Positions 16,966 to 25,641 of a stretch of DNA of 64,000 bases are shown piece after piece. The stretch is taken from assembly GCA_963777045.1 (NCBI GenBank), contig CAVZPD010000015.1:280394-344393 (forward strand), written 5' to 3'. The notes below the pieces were generated by a model. That model was not told where the DNA came from, ran no database searches, and saw nothing but the letters and a program-made list of their open reading frames with translations. Source of the stretch: JAPSGM01 sp963777045. Its GTDB lineage: Bacteria; Chloroflexota; Limnocylindria; QHBO01. Position 1 is the stretch's first letter, and every line of letters begins with the position of its first letter. The position numbers and the translations under genes are program-made.

Positions 16966-18216
16966 TCAGTCGGAGCGGCGGAAGACGGCCACGGCGTTCT
17001 GGCCACCGAAGCCGAAGCCGTTGACGATGGCGACGTCGACCCGTTGGCGACGCGCCTCGTTGGGCACGTAGTCGAGGTCGCAGGCGGGATCGGGACTGCT
17101 GTAGTTGATGGTCGGAGGAATGACGCCGTCACGAATGGCGAGGACCGCGGCAAGCGCGGACATGGCGCCGGCGGCGCCGAGCGTATGGCCGATCATGCTC
17201 TTGTTGCTGCTGATCGCCAGCTTCGCGGCGTGGTCGCCGAACGCGGCGTGGATCGCCTTCGTCTCGGTGGCGTCGTTGAGTGGCGTGGAGGTGCCGTGTG
17301 CGACGACGTAGTCGACCTCCTCGCCCGCCACGCCGGCATCCCGCAGGGCACGCTGCATGGCGCGCGCCGCGCCGCTGCCGGTCGGTTCCGGCGCAGAGAT
17401 GTGAAAGGCGTCGCCGGTCAGGGCACCGCCGGCCACCTCCGCCAGGACGCTCGCGCCGCGACGGTCTGCGTGCTCCGCCGACTCGACGACCATCACGCCG
17501 GCCGCCTCGCCAAAGACGAAGCCGTCACGCTTCGCGTCGAAGGGACGCGACGCCTTCGTCGGCTCGTCGTTGCGCTTCGAGAGGGCGCCCATGTTCGCCA
17601 GCGCGGCGAACGCCACCGGCATGATGGCGCTCTCGGTGCCGCCGGTCACGACCACGTCGGCGTCGCCGTGCTCGATCATGCGCTGCGCCTCGATGAACGC
17701 CTGCACGCCCGACGCGCAGGCCGCCACGCTGGTCACCACCGGACCGCGGATCTGGTTCTGGATGCTGATCTGGCAGGCGGCCATCGATGGCGAGAGCATC
17801 GGCACCATGAATGGGCTCACGCGCGACCCGCCGCGATCGTGGAAGGTGCGCTCGCCCTCGGCGACCTGGTCCAGGCCGCCGCCGCCGGTGTTGATCACGA
17901 CGGCGATGTCGTCGCGGTTCGCATCGCTGATCTCGAGTCCCGAGGCATCGATCGCCTGCCGCGCCGCCGCAACCGCCAGCTGCGCGAAGCGCGCCATGCG
18001 GCGGGCGGCCTTGAAGTCCATCCAGTCGCGCGGGTCGAAGTCCTTCACCTCGGCTGCGATACGGACCTCTTCGTTCGACGCGTCGTAGGAGCTGATGCGG
18101 GCTGCGCCGCTCACGCCGGCGACCAGGTTCTTCCAGTACTCCTCGACCGTATTGCCGATGGGCGTGACGGCCCCCATGCCGGTGATGACTGCTCGGCGGC
18201 CCGGATCCCGGTTCAT
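16966..18216 (-). CDS. fabF: Beta-ketoacyl-ACP synthase II (second KAS of the pair)
   Basis: 416 residues, full length. It condenses malonyl-ACP with acyl-ACP in type II fatty-acid synthesis. The catalytic triad is visible: Cys in VAACASG (~168), His in VAHGTSTPLND (~308) and His in NKSMIGHTLGAAG (~344). The N-terminus RRAVITGMGAVTPIGN is typical. It follows the other KAS gene by 9 bases on the same strand. Both have intact Cys-His-His, so neither is a chain-length-factor-type inactive partner. Confidence 0.9.
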   Translation of the reverse strand: MNRDPGRRAVITGMGAVTPIGNTVEEYWKNLVAGVSGAARISSYDASNEEVRIAAEVKDFDPRDWMDFKAARRMARFAQLAVAAARQAIDASGLEISDANRDDIAVVINTGGGGLDQVAEGERTFHDRGGSRVSPFMVPMLSPSMAACQISIQNQIRGPVVTSVAACASGVQAFIEAQRMIEHGDADVVVTGGTESAIMPVAFAALANMGALSKRNDEPTKASRPFDAKRDGFVFGEAAGVMVVESAEHADRRGASVLAEVAGGALTGDAFHISAPEPTGSGAARAMQRALRDAGVAGEEVDYVVAHGTSTPLNDATETKAIHAAFGDHAAKLAISSNKSMIGHTLGAAGAMSALAAVLAIRDGVIPPTINYSSPDPACDLDYVPNEARRQRVDVAIVNGFGFGGQNAVAVFRRSD

Positions 18217-18225
18217 GGCCTCGCC

Positions 18226-19509
18226 CTACTCCTCCCAGCGGCGCACGATGACCGTGCTGTTGTGGCCACCCAGCCCCATCGAGTTCGAGAGGGCGACGCG
18301 GGCATCGGTCTGGCGCGCCTGGTTGGGGACGTAGTCCAGGGTGAGCTCGGGATCGGGGTGGCGGTAGTTGATGGTGGGAGGCAGGCAGCCGGTCTGGACC
18401 GCCTTGACGCAGGCGAAGCCCTCGAATGCGCCGGCGGCGCCCATCATGTGGCCGGTCATGCTCTTGGTGGAGCTGATCGCGAGGCGGCGAGCATGGTCGC
18501 CGAAGACGTCGGTGATGGCCATCGTCTCGTAGCGGTCGTTGAGCGGCGTGCTGGTCCCGTGCGCGTTGATGTAGTCGACTGCCTCCGGGCCGATGCCGGC
18601 GCGAGCCAGGGCGGCGCGCATCGCTCGCTGGTTGCCCTCGCCGCGCTCCGCGGGCGCCGCCATGTGGAAGGCGTCGGACGAGGAGCCGTAGCCGATCACC
18701 TCCGCGATCGGACGTGCGCCGCGGGCGCGAGCGTGCTCCGCCTCCTCCAGCACGAGCACGGCGCAGCCCTCGGACACCACGAACCCGTTGCGGGTGGCGT
18801 CGAAGGGGCGGCTGGCGATGGCCGGGTTGTACTCACCGCTGTCGGGGTCGATGGGGGAGCCGAGCGCCTTCATCTGGCTGAAGCCGGCGATGCCGAGCGG
18901 CACCACGACCGCCTCGGTTCCCGCGCCGAGCATCAGGTCCGCCTGGCCGCGCACGATCGCCTCCATCGCTTCACCGATGGCGTGGCCGCCGGTGGCACAG
19001 GCGCTGACGAGCGCCATGTTGTGCCCGCGCAGCCCGTACTGGATTGCGACCATGCCGGAGGCGGCGTCGGGGATCATGTGCGGCAGCAGGAACGGCGAGA
19101 TGCGATCGGGACCTCGCTCGAGCAGCGTCTTGATCCCGTCGCTCATCATCCCGATGCCGCCGATCCCGGTGCCCACCACCATGCCGAAGCGATCCGGCTC
19201 CGCCTGCGATCGATCCAGCTGACCGTCCTCACCCAGCAGTCGGGCGTCGCGTAACGCCTCGCCGGCGGCGGCCACCGCAAAGTGGGTGTTGCGGTCGTGG
19301 CGGCGCGCGTCCTTGCCATCCATGTAGTCGGTGGCGTCAAAGTCCTTCACCTCGCCGGCGACGTGGATCTCGAAGGCGGAGGCGTCGAAGAGGGTGATGT
19401 CGGCGATGCCGGAACGCCCGGCGACCAGCGCCTCCCAGGCGGCATCGGCTCCGATGCCCACCGGTGAGACGACGCCGAGGCCGGTCACGACGGCGCGGCG
19501 CTCCGTCAC
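18226..19509 (-). CDS. fabF: Beta-ketoacyl-ACP synthase II (first KAS of the pair)
   Basis: 427 residues from GTG 19509, which overlaps the fabD stop (GTGA) and is followed by the conserved TERRAVVTGLGVVSPVG. The active-site Cys is in SACATGGHA, the His residues in INAHGTSTPLND and TKSMTGHMMGAAG. It catalyses condensation in fatty-acid elongation in the cytoplasm. Translational coupling with fabD and the short gap to the next fabF indicate one operon. The two KAS enzymes differ substantially and may have different chain-length preferences. Confidence 0.9.
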   Translation of the reverse strand: MTERRAVVTGLGVVSPVGIGADAAWEALVAGRSGIADITLFDASAFEIHVAGEVKDFDATDYMDGKDARRHDRNTHFAVAAAGEALRDARLLGEDGQLDRSQAEPDRFGMVVGTGIGGIGMMSDGIKTLLERGPDRISPFLLPHMIPDAASGMVAIQYGLRGHNMALVSACATGGHAIGEAMEAIVRGQADLMLGAGTEAVVVPLGIAGFSQMKALGSPIDPDSGEYNPAIASRPFDATRNGFVVSEGCAVLVLEEAEHARARGARPIAEVIGYGSSSDAFHMAAPAERGEGNQRAMRAALARAGIGPEAVDYINAHGTSTPLNDRYETMAITDVFGDHARRLAISSTKSMTGHMMGAAGAFEGFACVKAVQTGCLPPTINYRHPDPELTLDYVPNQARQTDARVALSNSMGLGGHNSTVIVRRWEE

Positions 19510-20486
19510 GATGGCAGCCAGATCCGCTCGTTGCCGGGTGTGTCCACGGCGTGGACCTGCACGCCCGGGATGATGCGCCGGATGAGGCCGGAGAGCACGC
19601 GCCCGGGGCCGATCTCGACGAAGTCGGTCACGCCCTCGCCCGCCATGTGACGCACCGTGCTCGTCCACTGCACCCCGTGCACGAGGTGCTCGGTCAGCTC
19701 GCCGCGCAGCGCCTCGGCGGTCTGGATGACCGACGCGTGCACGTTGCCGAGCATGGGGATCTTGGGATCCTTGAACGGCACAAGGGCCAGGACCCGGCTG
19801 AACTCGTCGCGCGCGCGTCGCATCAGGGGTGAATGGGAGGCGACGCTGACGGTGAGCTGCACCGCGCGGCGGGCGCCCACGGTCCTGCTCATCTCGAGCG
19901 CGAAGACCAGCGCCGGCACGACGCCCGAGAGGACGATCTGCCCGGGCGCGTTCTGGTTCGCGACGCTGATCTCGCCGTGCGCGCGGGCCTGGTCGACGAT
20001 GTCGTCGACCTGCTCGTCGGTGAGCCCCACCACGGCGCCCATGCCGCCATCGATCCCGTGCTCCTGCATGACGCGGCCGCGTTCATGGACGAGGCGCATG
20101 GCCGTCTCGAAGTCGATCGCATCGGCTGCCACGGCGGCGGCGTACTGCCCGGCCGAGTGACCGGCCACCACGAGAGGGTGCAGCTCCACGCCGGCGCGCT
20201 CCGCATCCGCCTTCAGCGCTTCGAGGTAGGCGACGCTGGTGGCCAGGATGGCCGGCTGCGCATTGATGGTGAGGTCCAGCTCATCGGCCGGGCCCTCTGC
20301 GATCAGGCGACTTAGCGGATAGCCCAATGCCGCATCGGCGCGCTCCATGATCGCGGCGGCCTCCGGCGAACGCTCGAGCAGCGCGGCGCCCATGCCGACG
20401 TACTGCGAGCCCTGGCCCGGGAAGACGAAGGCGTGGACGCGCTGCTGGCTCGGCTGCCGGTCGATGGTCTGGGTCTGGTCGCTCAT
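19506..20486 (-). CDS. fabD: Malonyl-CoA:ACP transacylase
   Basis: 326 residues, typical length. It loads malonyl groups onto acyl carrier protein. FPGQGSQYVGMG lies near residues 22-33 and the nucleophile is in GHSAGQY (~110-116); the family QNAPGQIVLSG and the C-terminal VEIGPGRVLSGL are present. ATG 20486 opens right after a block of six 11-base repeats that makes up most of the 5' leader, with a -10 box TATACT at 20559-20564. acpP, fabG and fabH are not adjacent. Confidence 0.93.
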   Translation of the reverse strand: MSDQTQTIDRQPSQQRVHAFVFPGQGSQYVGMGAALLERSPEAAAIMERADAALGYPLSRLIAEGPADELDLTINAQPAILATSVAYLEALKADAERAGVELHPLVVAGHSAGQYAAAVAADAIDFETAMRLVHERGRVMQEHGIDGGMGAVVGLTDEQVDDIVDQARAHGEISVANQNAPGQIVLSGVVPALVFALEMSRTVGARRAVQLTVSVASHSPLMRRARDEFSRVLALVPFKDPKIPMLGNVHASVIQTAEALRGELTEHLVHGVQWTSTVRHMAGEGVTDFVEIGPGRVLSGLIRRIIPGVQVHAVDTPGNERIWLPS

Positions 20487-20552
20487 GCTGATCTCGTGCT
20501 GATCTCGTGCTGATCTCGTGCTGAATCGGTGCTGAAAAGGTGCTGAAAAGCG
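20487..20552. repeat. Six tandem 11-base units in the fabD leader
   Basis: Reading the + strand, GCTGATCTCGT occurs three times without gap (20487-20519), followed by GCTGAATCGGT, GCTGAAAAGGT and GCTGAAAAGCG (to 20552). All six begin GCTGA. The array ends directly at the fabD start codon, so it is transcribed and contains the only ribosome-binding candidate (GAG in the unit next to the ATG). An 11-base unit is not a multiple of three and cannot alter the protein, but copy-number change could alter leader length or translation. Confidence 0.85.
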
Positions 20553-20558
20553 CTCCCG

Positions 20559-20564
20559 AGTATA
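20559..20564 (-). promoter_or_regulatory. -10 box TATACT of fabD
   Basis: On the minus strand TATACT lies about 72 bases upstream of ATG 20486. It is the best -10 match in the gap and places the 11-base repeats inside the leader RNA. No good -35 is visible. Confidence 0.5.
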
Positions 20565-20707
20565 GCCGGAGGAGCGCCTCGACCCCAGCGCAGGCCCCGT
20601 ACCCGGTGCTGGTAACCCACGGATCGTACCTCCGCGCGCTGGCACCGGGCACGGGCAGGATCGAGCCGTTTTCGCATCGGCGGGGGCGCGGCAGCGTGCC
20701 GACAGCA

Positions 20708-20883
20708 GCGATGTATCGCCCAAACGCAGCCTGTGATGGCTGGTGGGTCGCGTTTTGGCGATGTGGCGTTCGCCATGGAGCGTGGGCTGCGCCGCGTCGT
20801 GCGTTTCGTGCTCCCCAGTGCGCGCTATATCGCCGGTGTGTCGCGCGGCGAAGAACGGAAGCAGGGATTGCGCGATACATCGC
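20708..20883. repeat. Quartet array A (GCGATGTATCGC), spacing 50/64/50
   Basis: Four 12-mers start at 20708 (GCGATGTATCGC, a perfect 5-2-5 palindrome), 20758 (GCGATGTGGCGT), 20822 (GCGCTATATCGC) and 20872 (GCGATACATCGC, palindromic). Start-to-start distances are 50, 64 and 50. It lies in the divergent gap between fabD and the HTH gene. The same motif with the same geometry recurs downstream of that gene. Confidence 0.75.
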
Positions 20884-20942
20884 CCGAGACGGGTAAGCCG
20901 CTGATAAGCCGCCGAATACGGGTGAGCAGGAAGATGTTGCCC

Positions 20943-21614
20943 ATGGAGCGTCCGCGGGAGATCACCAATCGCGCATCGAGGCAAGTGCTCCGCGTGTGGC
21001 AGGAGATCGCGCGAGCTCAGGCCATGCTTGCGCTCTCGGACAGCAAGCTGGCAGCCGCCGCGAGTGTTTCGCCATCGACGATCCGACGCATTCGTGCGGG
21101 AGACCCCGCCATACAGCTCGACACCTTGTGCGCCGTGGCTGGGGCGGTCGGGGTCGACCTGGTCCTCAGCGGCTATCCCGGACACCAGCCCTCCCTTCGA
21201 GATACGGGACAGCTGACGATCGCGGAGCGATTGCGCACGACAACGAACATGGTTTGGCGGCCTGCCTTCGAAGTGCCGGTGGGTGAACATGGGCGGCGCA
21301 TCGACGTTGTCTTCTTCGGGGCCGAGGAGATCATCGCCGCCGAGATCGAGCGCCGCCTCGTCGACTTCCAACTCCAGTACGGATCGGCAGGCATCAAGCG
21401 CGAGGCCCTGGCATCCGCCCACGCGCGTCCGGTTCGCCTGGTCCTCACCATCGAGGACACCCGCCACAACCGTCGTGTTGCGGCCGAGCACGGCCCTCTC
21501 ATTCGTCAGGCATTGCCGGCCGGTTCTCGCGACGTACTCGCCGCTCTGCGATCGGGCCAGACGCTCGGGCGTGACGGGATCCTCTGGATCCGCCCGCGGG
21601 CGGCAAGGACGTGA
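20943..21614 (+). CDS. XRE-type HTH protein with possible PD-(D/E)xK-like C-terminal domain
   Basis: 223 residues from ATG 20943, nine bases after AGGAAG; an in-frame ATG at 20934 is the alternative. Residues ~20-75 form a Cro/XRE helix-turn-helix (KLAAAASVSPSTIRRIRAG). The C-terminal ~110 residues have an alpha/beta pattern with Asp121 in RRIDVVFF, Glu134 and Glu136 in IIAAEIERR, and a following conserved-looking QYGSAGIKREAL helix. This is reminiscent of PD-(D/E)xK nuclease-like folds, but the assignment is weak. Arrays of one palindromic motif flank the gene on both sides, making it a candidate binder of those arrays. Confidence 0.65.
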   Translation: MERPREITNRASRQVLRVWQEIARAQAMLALSDSKLAAAASVSPSTIRRIRAGDPAIQLDTLCAVAGAVGVDLVLSGYPGHQPSLRDTGQLTIAERLRTTTNMVWRPAFEVPVGEHGRRIDVVFFGAEEIIAAEIERRLVDFQLQYGSAGIKREALASAHARPVRLVLTIEDTRHNRRVAAEHGPLIRQALPAGSRDVLAALRSGQTLGRDGILWIRPRAART

Positions 21615-21668
21615 CCGCCCGGGCGCGAAACAACTCGGCCGGGCCGATGGGAGCGAGCGCCTGAGCGG

Positions 21669-21845
21669 ACCGTACAGCGCCGTTTCGCAGCGCGAAACGT
21701 CACCGGCGCGCGGACTTGTTGATGTAGCGCTCGGCGGTGAGCGTGCGGTGCGCCCCCAGGCGCGCCTCGTGCTCGTCAGCGCGCGATGTATCCCGCATTT
21801 GCGCCGCGCCGGGGAGCGGACGGCGCGGACTCGGCGATGTAGCGC
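21669..21845. repeat. Quartet array A2 (GCGATGTAKCGC), spacing 50/64/51
   Basis: Units start at 21669 (ACCGTACAGCGC, the most divergent), 21719 (TTGATGTAGCGC), 21783 (GCGATGTATCCC) and 21834 (GCGATGTAGCGC). Distances are 50, 64 and 51, matching array A on the other side of the HTH gene. It lies in the convergent gap between the HTH gene and the M20 peptidase, where no promoter is expected. Confidence 0.7.
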
Positions 21846-21891
21846 GGCTTGGTCGCAATGCGGCGCTCGGCTTATGCCCGCTAGCAGGCTC

Positions 21892-23276
21892 TCATGCCGC
21901 ACAGAAGCGGCTCACGACTTCGTGCAGGACCGGCAGGCCGAAGCGCAGGCCGCTGACCGGGATGCGCTCGTCGTTGCCGTGGAAGAGCGAGAGGAACGGG
22001 ATCTCCGGCCCGAGCTTCAGGGGCGCGAAGCCGTAGCTGGGGATGCCCGAGCAGCGCCGAGCGCCTTGGCATCGGTGCCGGGGGTGATCATCATCGGCAG
22101 GGGAACGCCGTCCGGGTCGGCGGCACGGATGGCCTCCAGCATCAGCTCAACCAGTGGCGTCTCGACCGCGCATTCGACCGCCGGCATGACGTGGAGCGCC
22201 TCCACCGTGACCTCCGGCCCGGCAACGTCCTGGAGGTGAGCCAGCATCGCCTGCTGGTCCGTGCCGGGCAGCGTCCGGACGTCGATCTCGGCCACGCCGC
22301 TGCCGGGGACCACGTTCACCTTGTTGCCGGCTCGGATGACGTTCGGGGTGACGGTATCGCGCAGCATGGCATCGAGCGAGCGCCGCAGCACCGGGTCGTC
22401 CACGCGCGCTTCGAGCAGGTCGCGGGCCGCCGCATCGTCGCCGAGCGAGGCGGCCTCGGCCACGTCGCCCAGTCCCAGGCCGTCGAAGAAGCCGCGCACG
22501 ACCGGGATGACGCGAGCCGGGCGCGGATCGGCGGCCAGGCGCGAGACGGCATCGGCCAGGCGAACGGCGGCATTGTCGGGCGCCGGCATCGAGCCGTGCG
22601 ACGGCGTGCCGGACGAGCGGACACGCGTCCAGACGATCCCCTTCTCGGCGACCTGGACGGTGTAGGCACGCCGCCCGGCGACCGTCATCGAGTAGCCCCC
22701 GACCTCGTTCAGGGCGGCCGCTGCCGGCCGCCCATCGGCATCGGCAAACAGGTCCGGGCGTTCGCGGACCCAGTGCAGGGCGCCGTACGTGCCGCCGGCC
22801 TCCTCATCGGCCAGTGAGGCGAAGATGACGTCGCGCCGCAGCTCGGCCCCCGACCGATGGAGCGCCAGCATCACCGACAGCTCCATGGCCAGCATGTCCT
22901 TCATGTCGACTGCGCCGCGACCCCAGACCACCCCGTCCACCAACTCGCCGCCGAATGGGTCGCGGGTCCAGGCATCGGCGTCGACCGGCACGACGTCGGT
23001 GTGGGAGAGGAGGATCAACGGCGGCTCCGGCTCCGCAGTGGTGGCGCGCAGTCGAGCGAAGACGGAGCCCCGGCCGGGGGCCGATTCGAGGACCTCTGCT
23101 TCTATGCCGGCCGAGCTCAGCACCTCGGCGCAGTAGGCAGCCACCGCGGTTTCGCCGCCGCTCGAGTCGCGTCCACCGGCTGCGTCCGGTTCGCCTGGCG
23201 GATTGACGCTGGGAATCCGGATCAGCTGCTGGAGCTGCTGGACGCACTCGTCGGTTGCGCGATCCCAGTCCGTCAC
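21892..23276 (-). pseudogene. M20-family metallopeptidase, frameshifted near the C-terminus
   Basis: From GTG 23276 the frame encodes a dinuclear zinc M20 peptidase (dipeptidase or carboxypeptidase-like): HTD at 92-94, bridging Asp124 in GAVDMKD, the DEEAGG pair at 158-159, and the dimerisation domain. The frame ends at 22017 with a foreign tail after PGTDAKALG. Shifting one base near 22037-22050 restores the normal end (GIPSYGFAPL, LFHGNDERIPV with the last zinc-ligand His, and VLHEVVSRF) to TGA at 21892-21894. Without the shift the enzyme lacks a metal ligand. One missing base is the simplest explanation. Confidence 0.8.
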
Positions 23277-23314
23277 GCCGCTACGGTAGCGCGCCGGGTC
23301 GGTTGGCGGAGCGG

Positions 23315-24253
23315 TCAGTCAGCGGCCGCCAGCGCGCCGTGGGCCGTGTCGGGCGCGCTGGCCCGGGCATCGCCAAGGCGCGAGCGGACCAGCAGGGCCA
23401 GCGGCAGCTCAGCGGCAAGGAGGAGAAGTGCCACCGCCAGCAGCACGGGGTACTCCGTCGCCAGGCCCATGGCCAGCAGGCTGCCGAGGAAGAAGAGGTG
23501 GATCGCGACGCGCGTGAGCAGGGCCAGGCGCAGGTCCAGGATGGCGCTGGCCTGCCCATTGGGCTCGCCGCGGTCGGATCCGAAGACCGCCCATGCAGAG
23601 AGCGCGCAGAAGGCGGCCAACGTGATGGCGAAGAGGCCGAGGCCGCCACCGGGCGCGTCATCGGTGAGCGGCTTGATCCAGATGAACGGCAGCAGGCCGG
23701 CCAGCAGCACCAGGTAGGCGGGGATGGGTGCCGCCAGCTGCCACCACTCGCGGATCGGGCGCTCGCGCGACGTGTCGCGGATCCAGCGGGTCACCAGGCT
23801 GAATCCGAGCGTCACGAAGAGCCACGCGTAGAAGTTGCCGGCCGGCACGCCGAACCAGCCCATCTCCGGGCCGATGTCACGCCACGTCCAGAGGCCCATC
23901 CGGATGGCGATGGCGTCGAAGGCCAGGTCGAGGCTGATCGCCAGCACCGCGTCCACGAACGGGGCGTAGCGGCGGCGCACGCCCAGCGCATCGGTCAGGC
24001 GCATGGCGCCGGCGATGATCAGGGCCCAGGTGAGGCCGATGACGACCGGCGCCCGGTCGATGGTCAGCACCCAATCGGCACTGTAGTGGTAGGTCTCGAA
24101 GATGAGCTGGTCGCCCTCCTCCAGCAGGATGCCGAAGGCCGCTGCGCTGACGAGCTCGAGGAATGGCAGGCGGCCGCGGCGCAGGGCGGCCAGCGCGGCG
24201 CCGATGAAGAAGAGGGATGCCCCGATTTCGAGGCCGAGGTAGGTCAGGTTCAC
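23315..24253 (-). CDS. CruF/DUF422-like carotenoid-type membrane protein
   Basis: 312 residues, 8-9 membrane helices. I chose GTG 24253 because a -10 box TATCAT (24262-24267) lies eight bases upstream. The middle contains the pattern seen in carotenoid biosynthesis proteins of the CruF family (COG2324): an Asp-rich helix, GLWTW, and WFGVPAGNFYAW (around residues 150-180). CruF enzymes hydrate carotenoid ends, but no other carotenoid gene is nearby, so only membership of the fold is claimed. Confidence 0.6.
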   Translation of the reverse strand: MNLTYLGLEIGASLFFIGAALAALRRGRLPFLELVSAAAFGILLEEGDQLIFETYHYSADWVLTIDRAPVVIGLTWALIIAGAMRLTDALGVRRRYAPFVDAVLAISLDLAFDAIAIRMGLWTWRDIGPEMGWFGVPAGNFYAWLFVTLGFSLVTRWIRDTSRERPIREWWQLAAPIPAYLVLLAGLLPFIWIKPLTDDAPGGGLGLFAITLAAFCALSAWAVFGSDRGEPNGQASAILDLRLALLTRVAIHLFFLGSLLAMGLATEYPVLLAVALLLLAAELPLALLVRSRLGDARASAPDTAHGALAAAD

Positions 24254-24335
24254 GACGCCCGATGATACGGGTGCGGGCCGGCGGACGGATCTGCCGCCCA
24301 CCGCCCCGATTGGTTCGTTGCCTCCTTGCCGGCGC

Positions 24336-24713
24336 CTACCGCCGCGCCGGGCTGTCGTTGTCGCGGAAGTCGTAGAAGATCTCCGGTGCCTCGGTGGACG
24401 GGATGCCATTGGCCTGCACCGCCCATCCGAAGGTGAAGCCAGCCGGAAGCGCTCGCCCGCAGACGATCCCGTCCTCGTTGCCGGCAACGCCGTCGAACGG
24501 GGCGCCGTCCGGCTCCGGAGTGAGGTTCGCGTCGTCGATCTCGGCGGGGAGCCGGTAGCGCGCGTCGAGCGCCTCCCACTCCGCCACCTCCAGGGCGTCG
24601 TAGGCCGCCGGGCAGCCGGTCGTGGTTGGCGTGTCGGCGGTGGCCGTGGCCGCAGTGGCGAGTCCGGCGGTGGCCAGCGCCGCCAGCGCAAGGCCGATGG
24701 TCAGGTTTCGCAT
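24336..24713 (-). CDS. Small secreted protein
   Basis: 125 residues. ATG 24713 opens a signal peptide (MRNLTIGLALAALATAGLA) with a likely cleavage near residue 26. The mature part has two Cys (GCPAAYD and GIVCGR) and a DGVAGNEDG loop that could bind calcium, as in Excalibur-type calcium loops. Family not known. It lies 31 bases downstream of the DsrE gene on the same strand and may be co-transcribed. Confidence 0.6.
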   Translation of the reverse strand: MRNLTIGLALAALATAGLATAATATADTPTTTGCPAAYDALEVAEWEALDARYRLPAEIDDANLTPEPDGAPFDGVAGNEDGIVCGRALPAGFTFGWAVQANGIPSTEAPEIFYDFRDNDSPARR

Positions 24714-24744
24714 CTCGTTCTCCTTCGTTGCTGGTGCGGGCCGC

Positions 24745-25104
24745 CTACCACTCGAGCGTGGCGGCGCCAGCGGCGAGCTGCTCGACGATGAAGGCCGCGT
24801 TCACGATGCGAGCGCCGTCGATCAGGTCGCCCTCGCCGATGCCCCGCGGCTTGGTGCACGCACCACACGCCCAGATCTCACCGCCGTTGGCGACGAACTG
24901 GCCGATGAGCTCGCCGAGGGGTGGCAGCCCGTCGCTGGCGACGCCGTCCGCATAGCCCTTGGTGGCCAGCCGGACGCCCTCGATGGTCAGCAGCACCGCG
25001 GCGGATTGCGCTGCCGTGGCCGCGATGTTGGCGACCACGAACGGCATGGTCGCCCGTTCGGCGTCGTCCTGCCCCGTGGTCGCGTGCGTGATGATTCGTG
25101 CCAT
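24745..25104 (-). CDS. DsrE-family sulfur-relay protein
   Basis: 119 residues. It has the DsrE/F fold pattern: an N-terminal beta strand with THATTGQDDAERA, a central helix, and Cys residues in IWACGACTKPRG (~77-88), the position used for persulfide transfer in DsrE-like carriers. It lies directly downstream of a TusA-like gene on the same strand. Members act as cytoplasmic sulfur carriers or as regulators. No dsrAB, sox or hdr genes are in the window, so the pathway is open. Confidence 0.75.
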   Translation of the reverse strand: MARIITHATTGQDDAERATMPFVVANIAATAAQSAAVLLTIEGVRLATKGYADGVASDGLPPLGELIGQFVANGGEIWACGACTKPRGIGEGDLIDGARIVNAAFIVEQLAAGAATLEW

Positions 25105-25125
25105 GCGTTTCCTCTTTCGTTGTAC

Positions 25126-25386
25126 TCAGCAGCGCATGAGGACGAATCGGAACCGACCGCCCCCCTCGTCCTGCGTTTCGACCAGGTCGTTGCCCGTGAG
25201 CCGAGCCCACGAGCTCAGCGCGTCGGGAGCCGATGCGTCGTCCGAGACGACTTCGAGACGGTCGCCGGGTGCCAGCTCGCGCATCCGCGCGGCCACGATC
25301 GGCGTGAACGTCGCGCAGGACTCCCCCACGCCATCCACGACGGGGAGCGGCTCCTGGTCCGGTTGGTCGGGGCTGGATTCGTTCAT
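25126..25386 (-). CDS. TusA/SirA-like sulfur carrier
   Basis: 86 residues from ATG 25386, preceded by CAGGAGAG. The TusA fold is visible: an N-terminal strand DGVGESCATFTPIVAARM, with the reactive Cys in SCATFTP in place of the canonical CPxP, then LAPGDRLEVVSDD and a C-terminal FRFVLMRC strand. TusA proteins pass sulfur between cysteines, and pairing with DsrE 21 bases downstream supports a sulfur-relay role. The missing first Pro in the CPxP motif is unusual. Confidence 0.7.
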   Translation of the reverse strand: MNESSPDQPDQEPLPVVDGVGESCATFTPIVAARMRELAPGDRLEVVSDDASAPDALSSWARLTGNDLVETQDEGGGRFRFVLMRC

Positions 25387-25641
25387 CGGCGCTCTCCTGG
25401 CTGGGCGGCGGGGCCGCCGGACGGCGAACCGACCGGCATGCCCCACCACGGGTTCGCAGGGAGTCGCCATGGCCGGCGGGAGCCCTGGTGGCCGAATCTC
25501 GGCCCACCGAAAGGCTAGGGAGCGGTGACCGGGGGCCGCATCGGGGCGGATACCCAGATCAGATCTCAAGGAGCGTCGGTCGATGGCGGCTGCCACCCAT
25601 GGCGAGGCCGGAGCTCCGGTCGCCGTCAGAACGATTGGGCG

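Noticed and set aside
16966..19509. KAS/chain-length-factor pair of a type II polyketide cluster
   Set aside because: Both proteins keep the catalytic Cys and both His residues, and no ketoreductase, cyclase or ACP is adjacent.
23315..24253. Firm assignment as CruF carotenoid hydratase
   Set aside because: Only the general membrane pattern matches and no carotenoid pathway gene is in the window.
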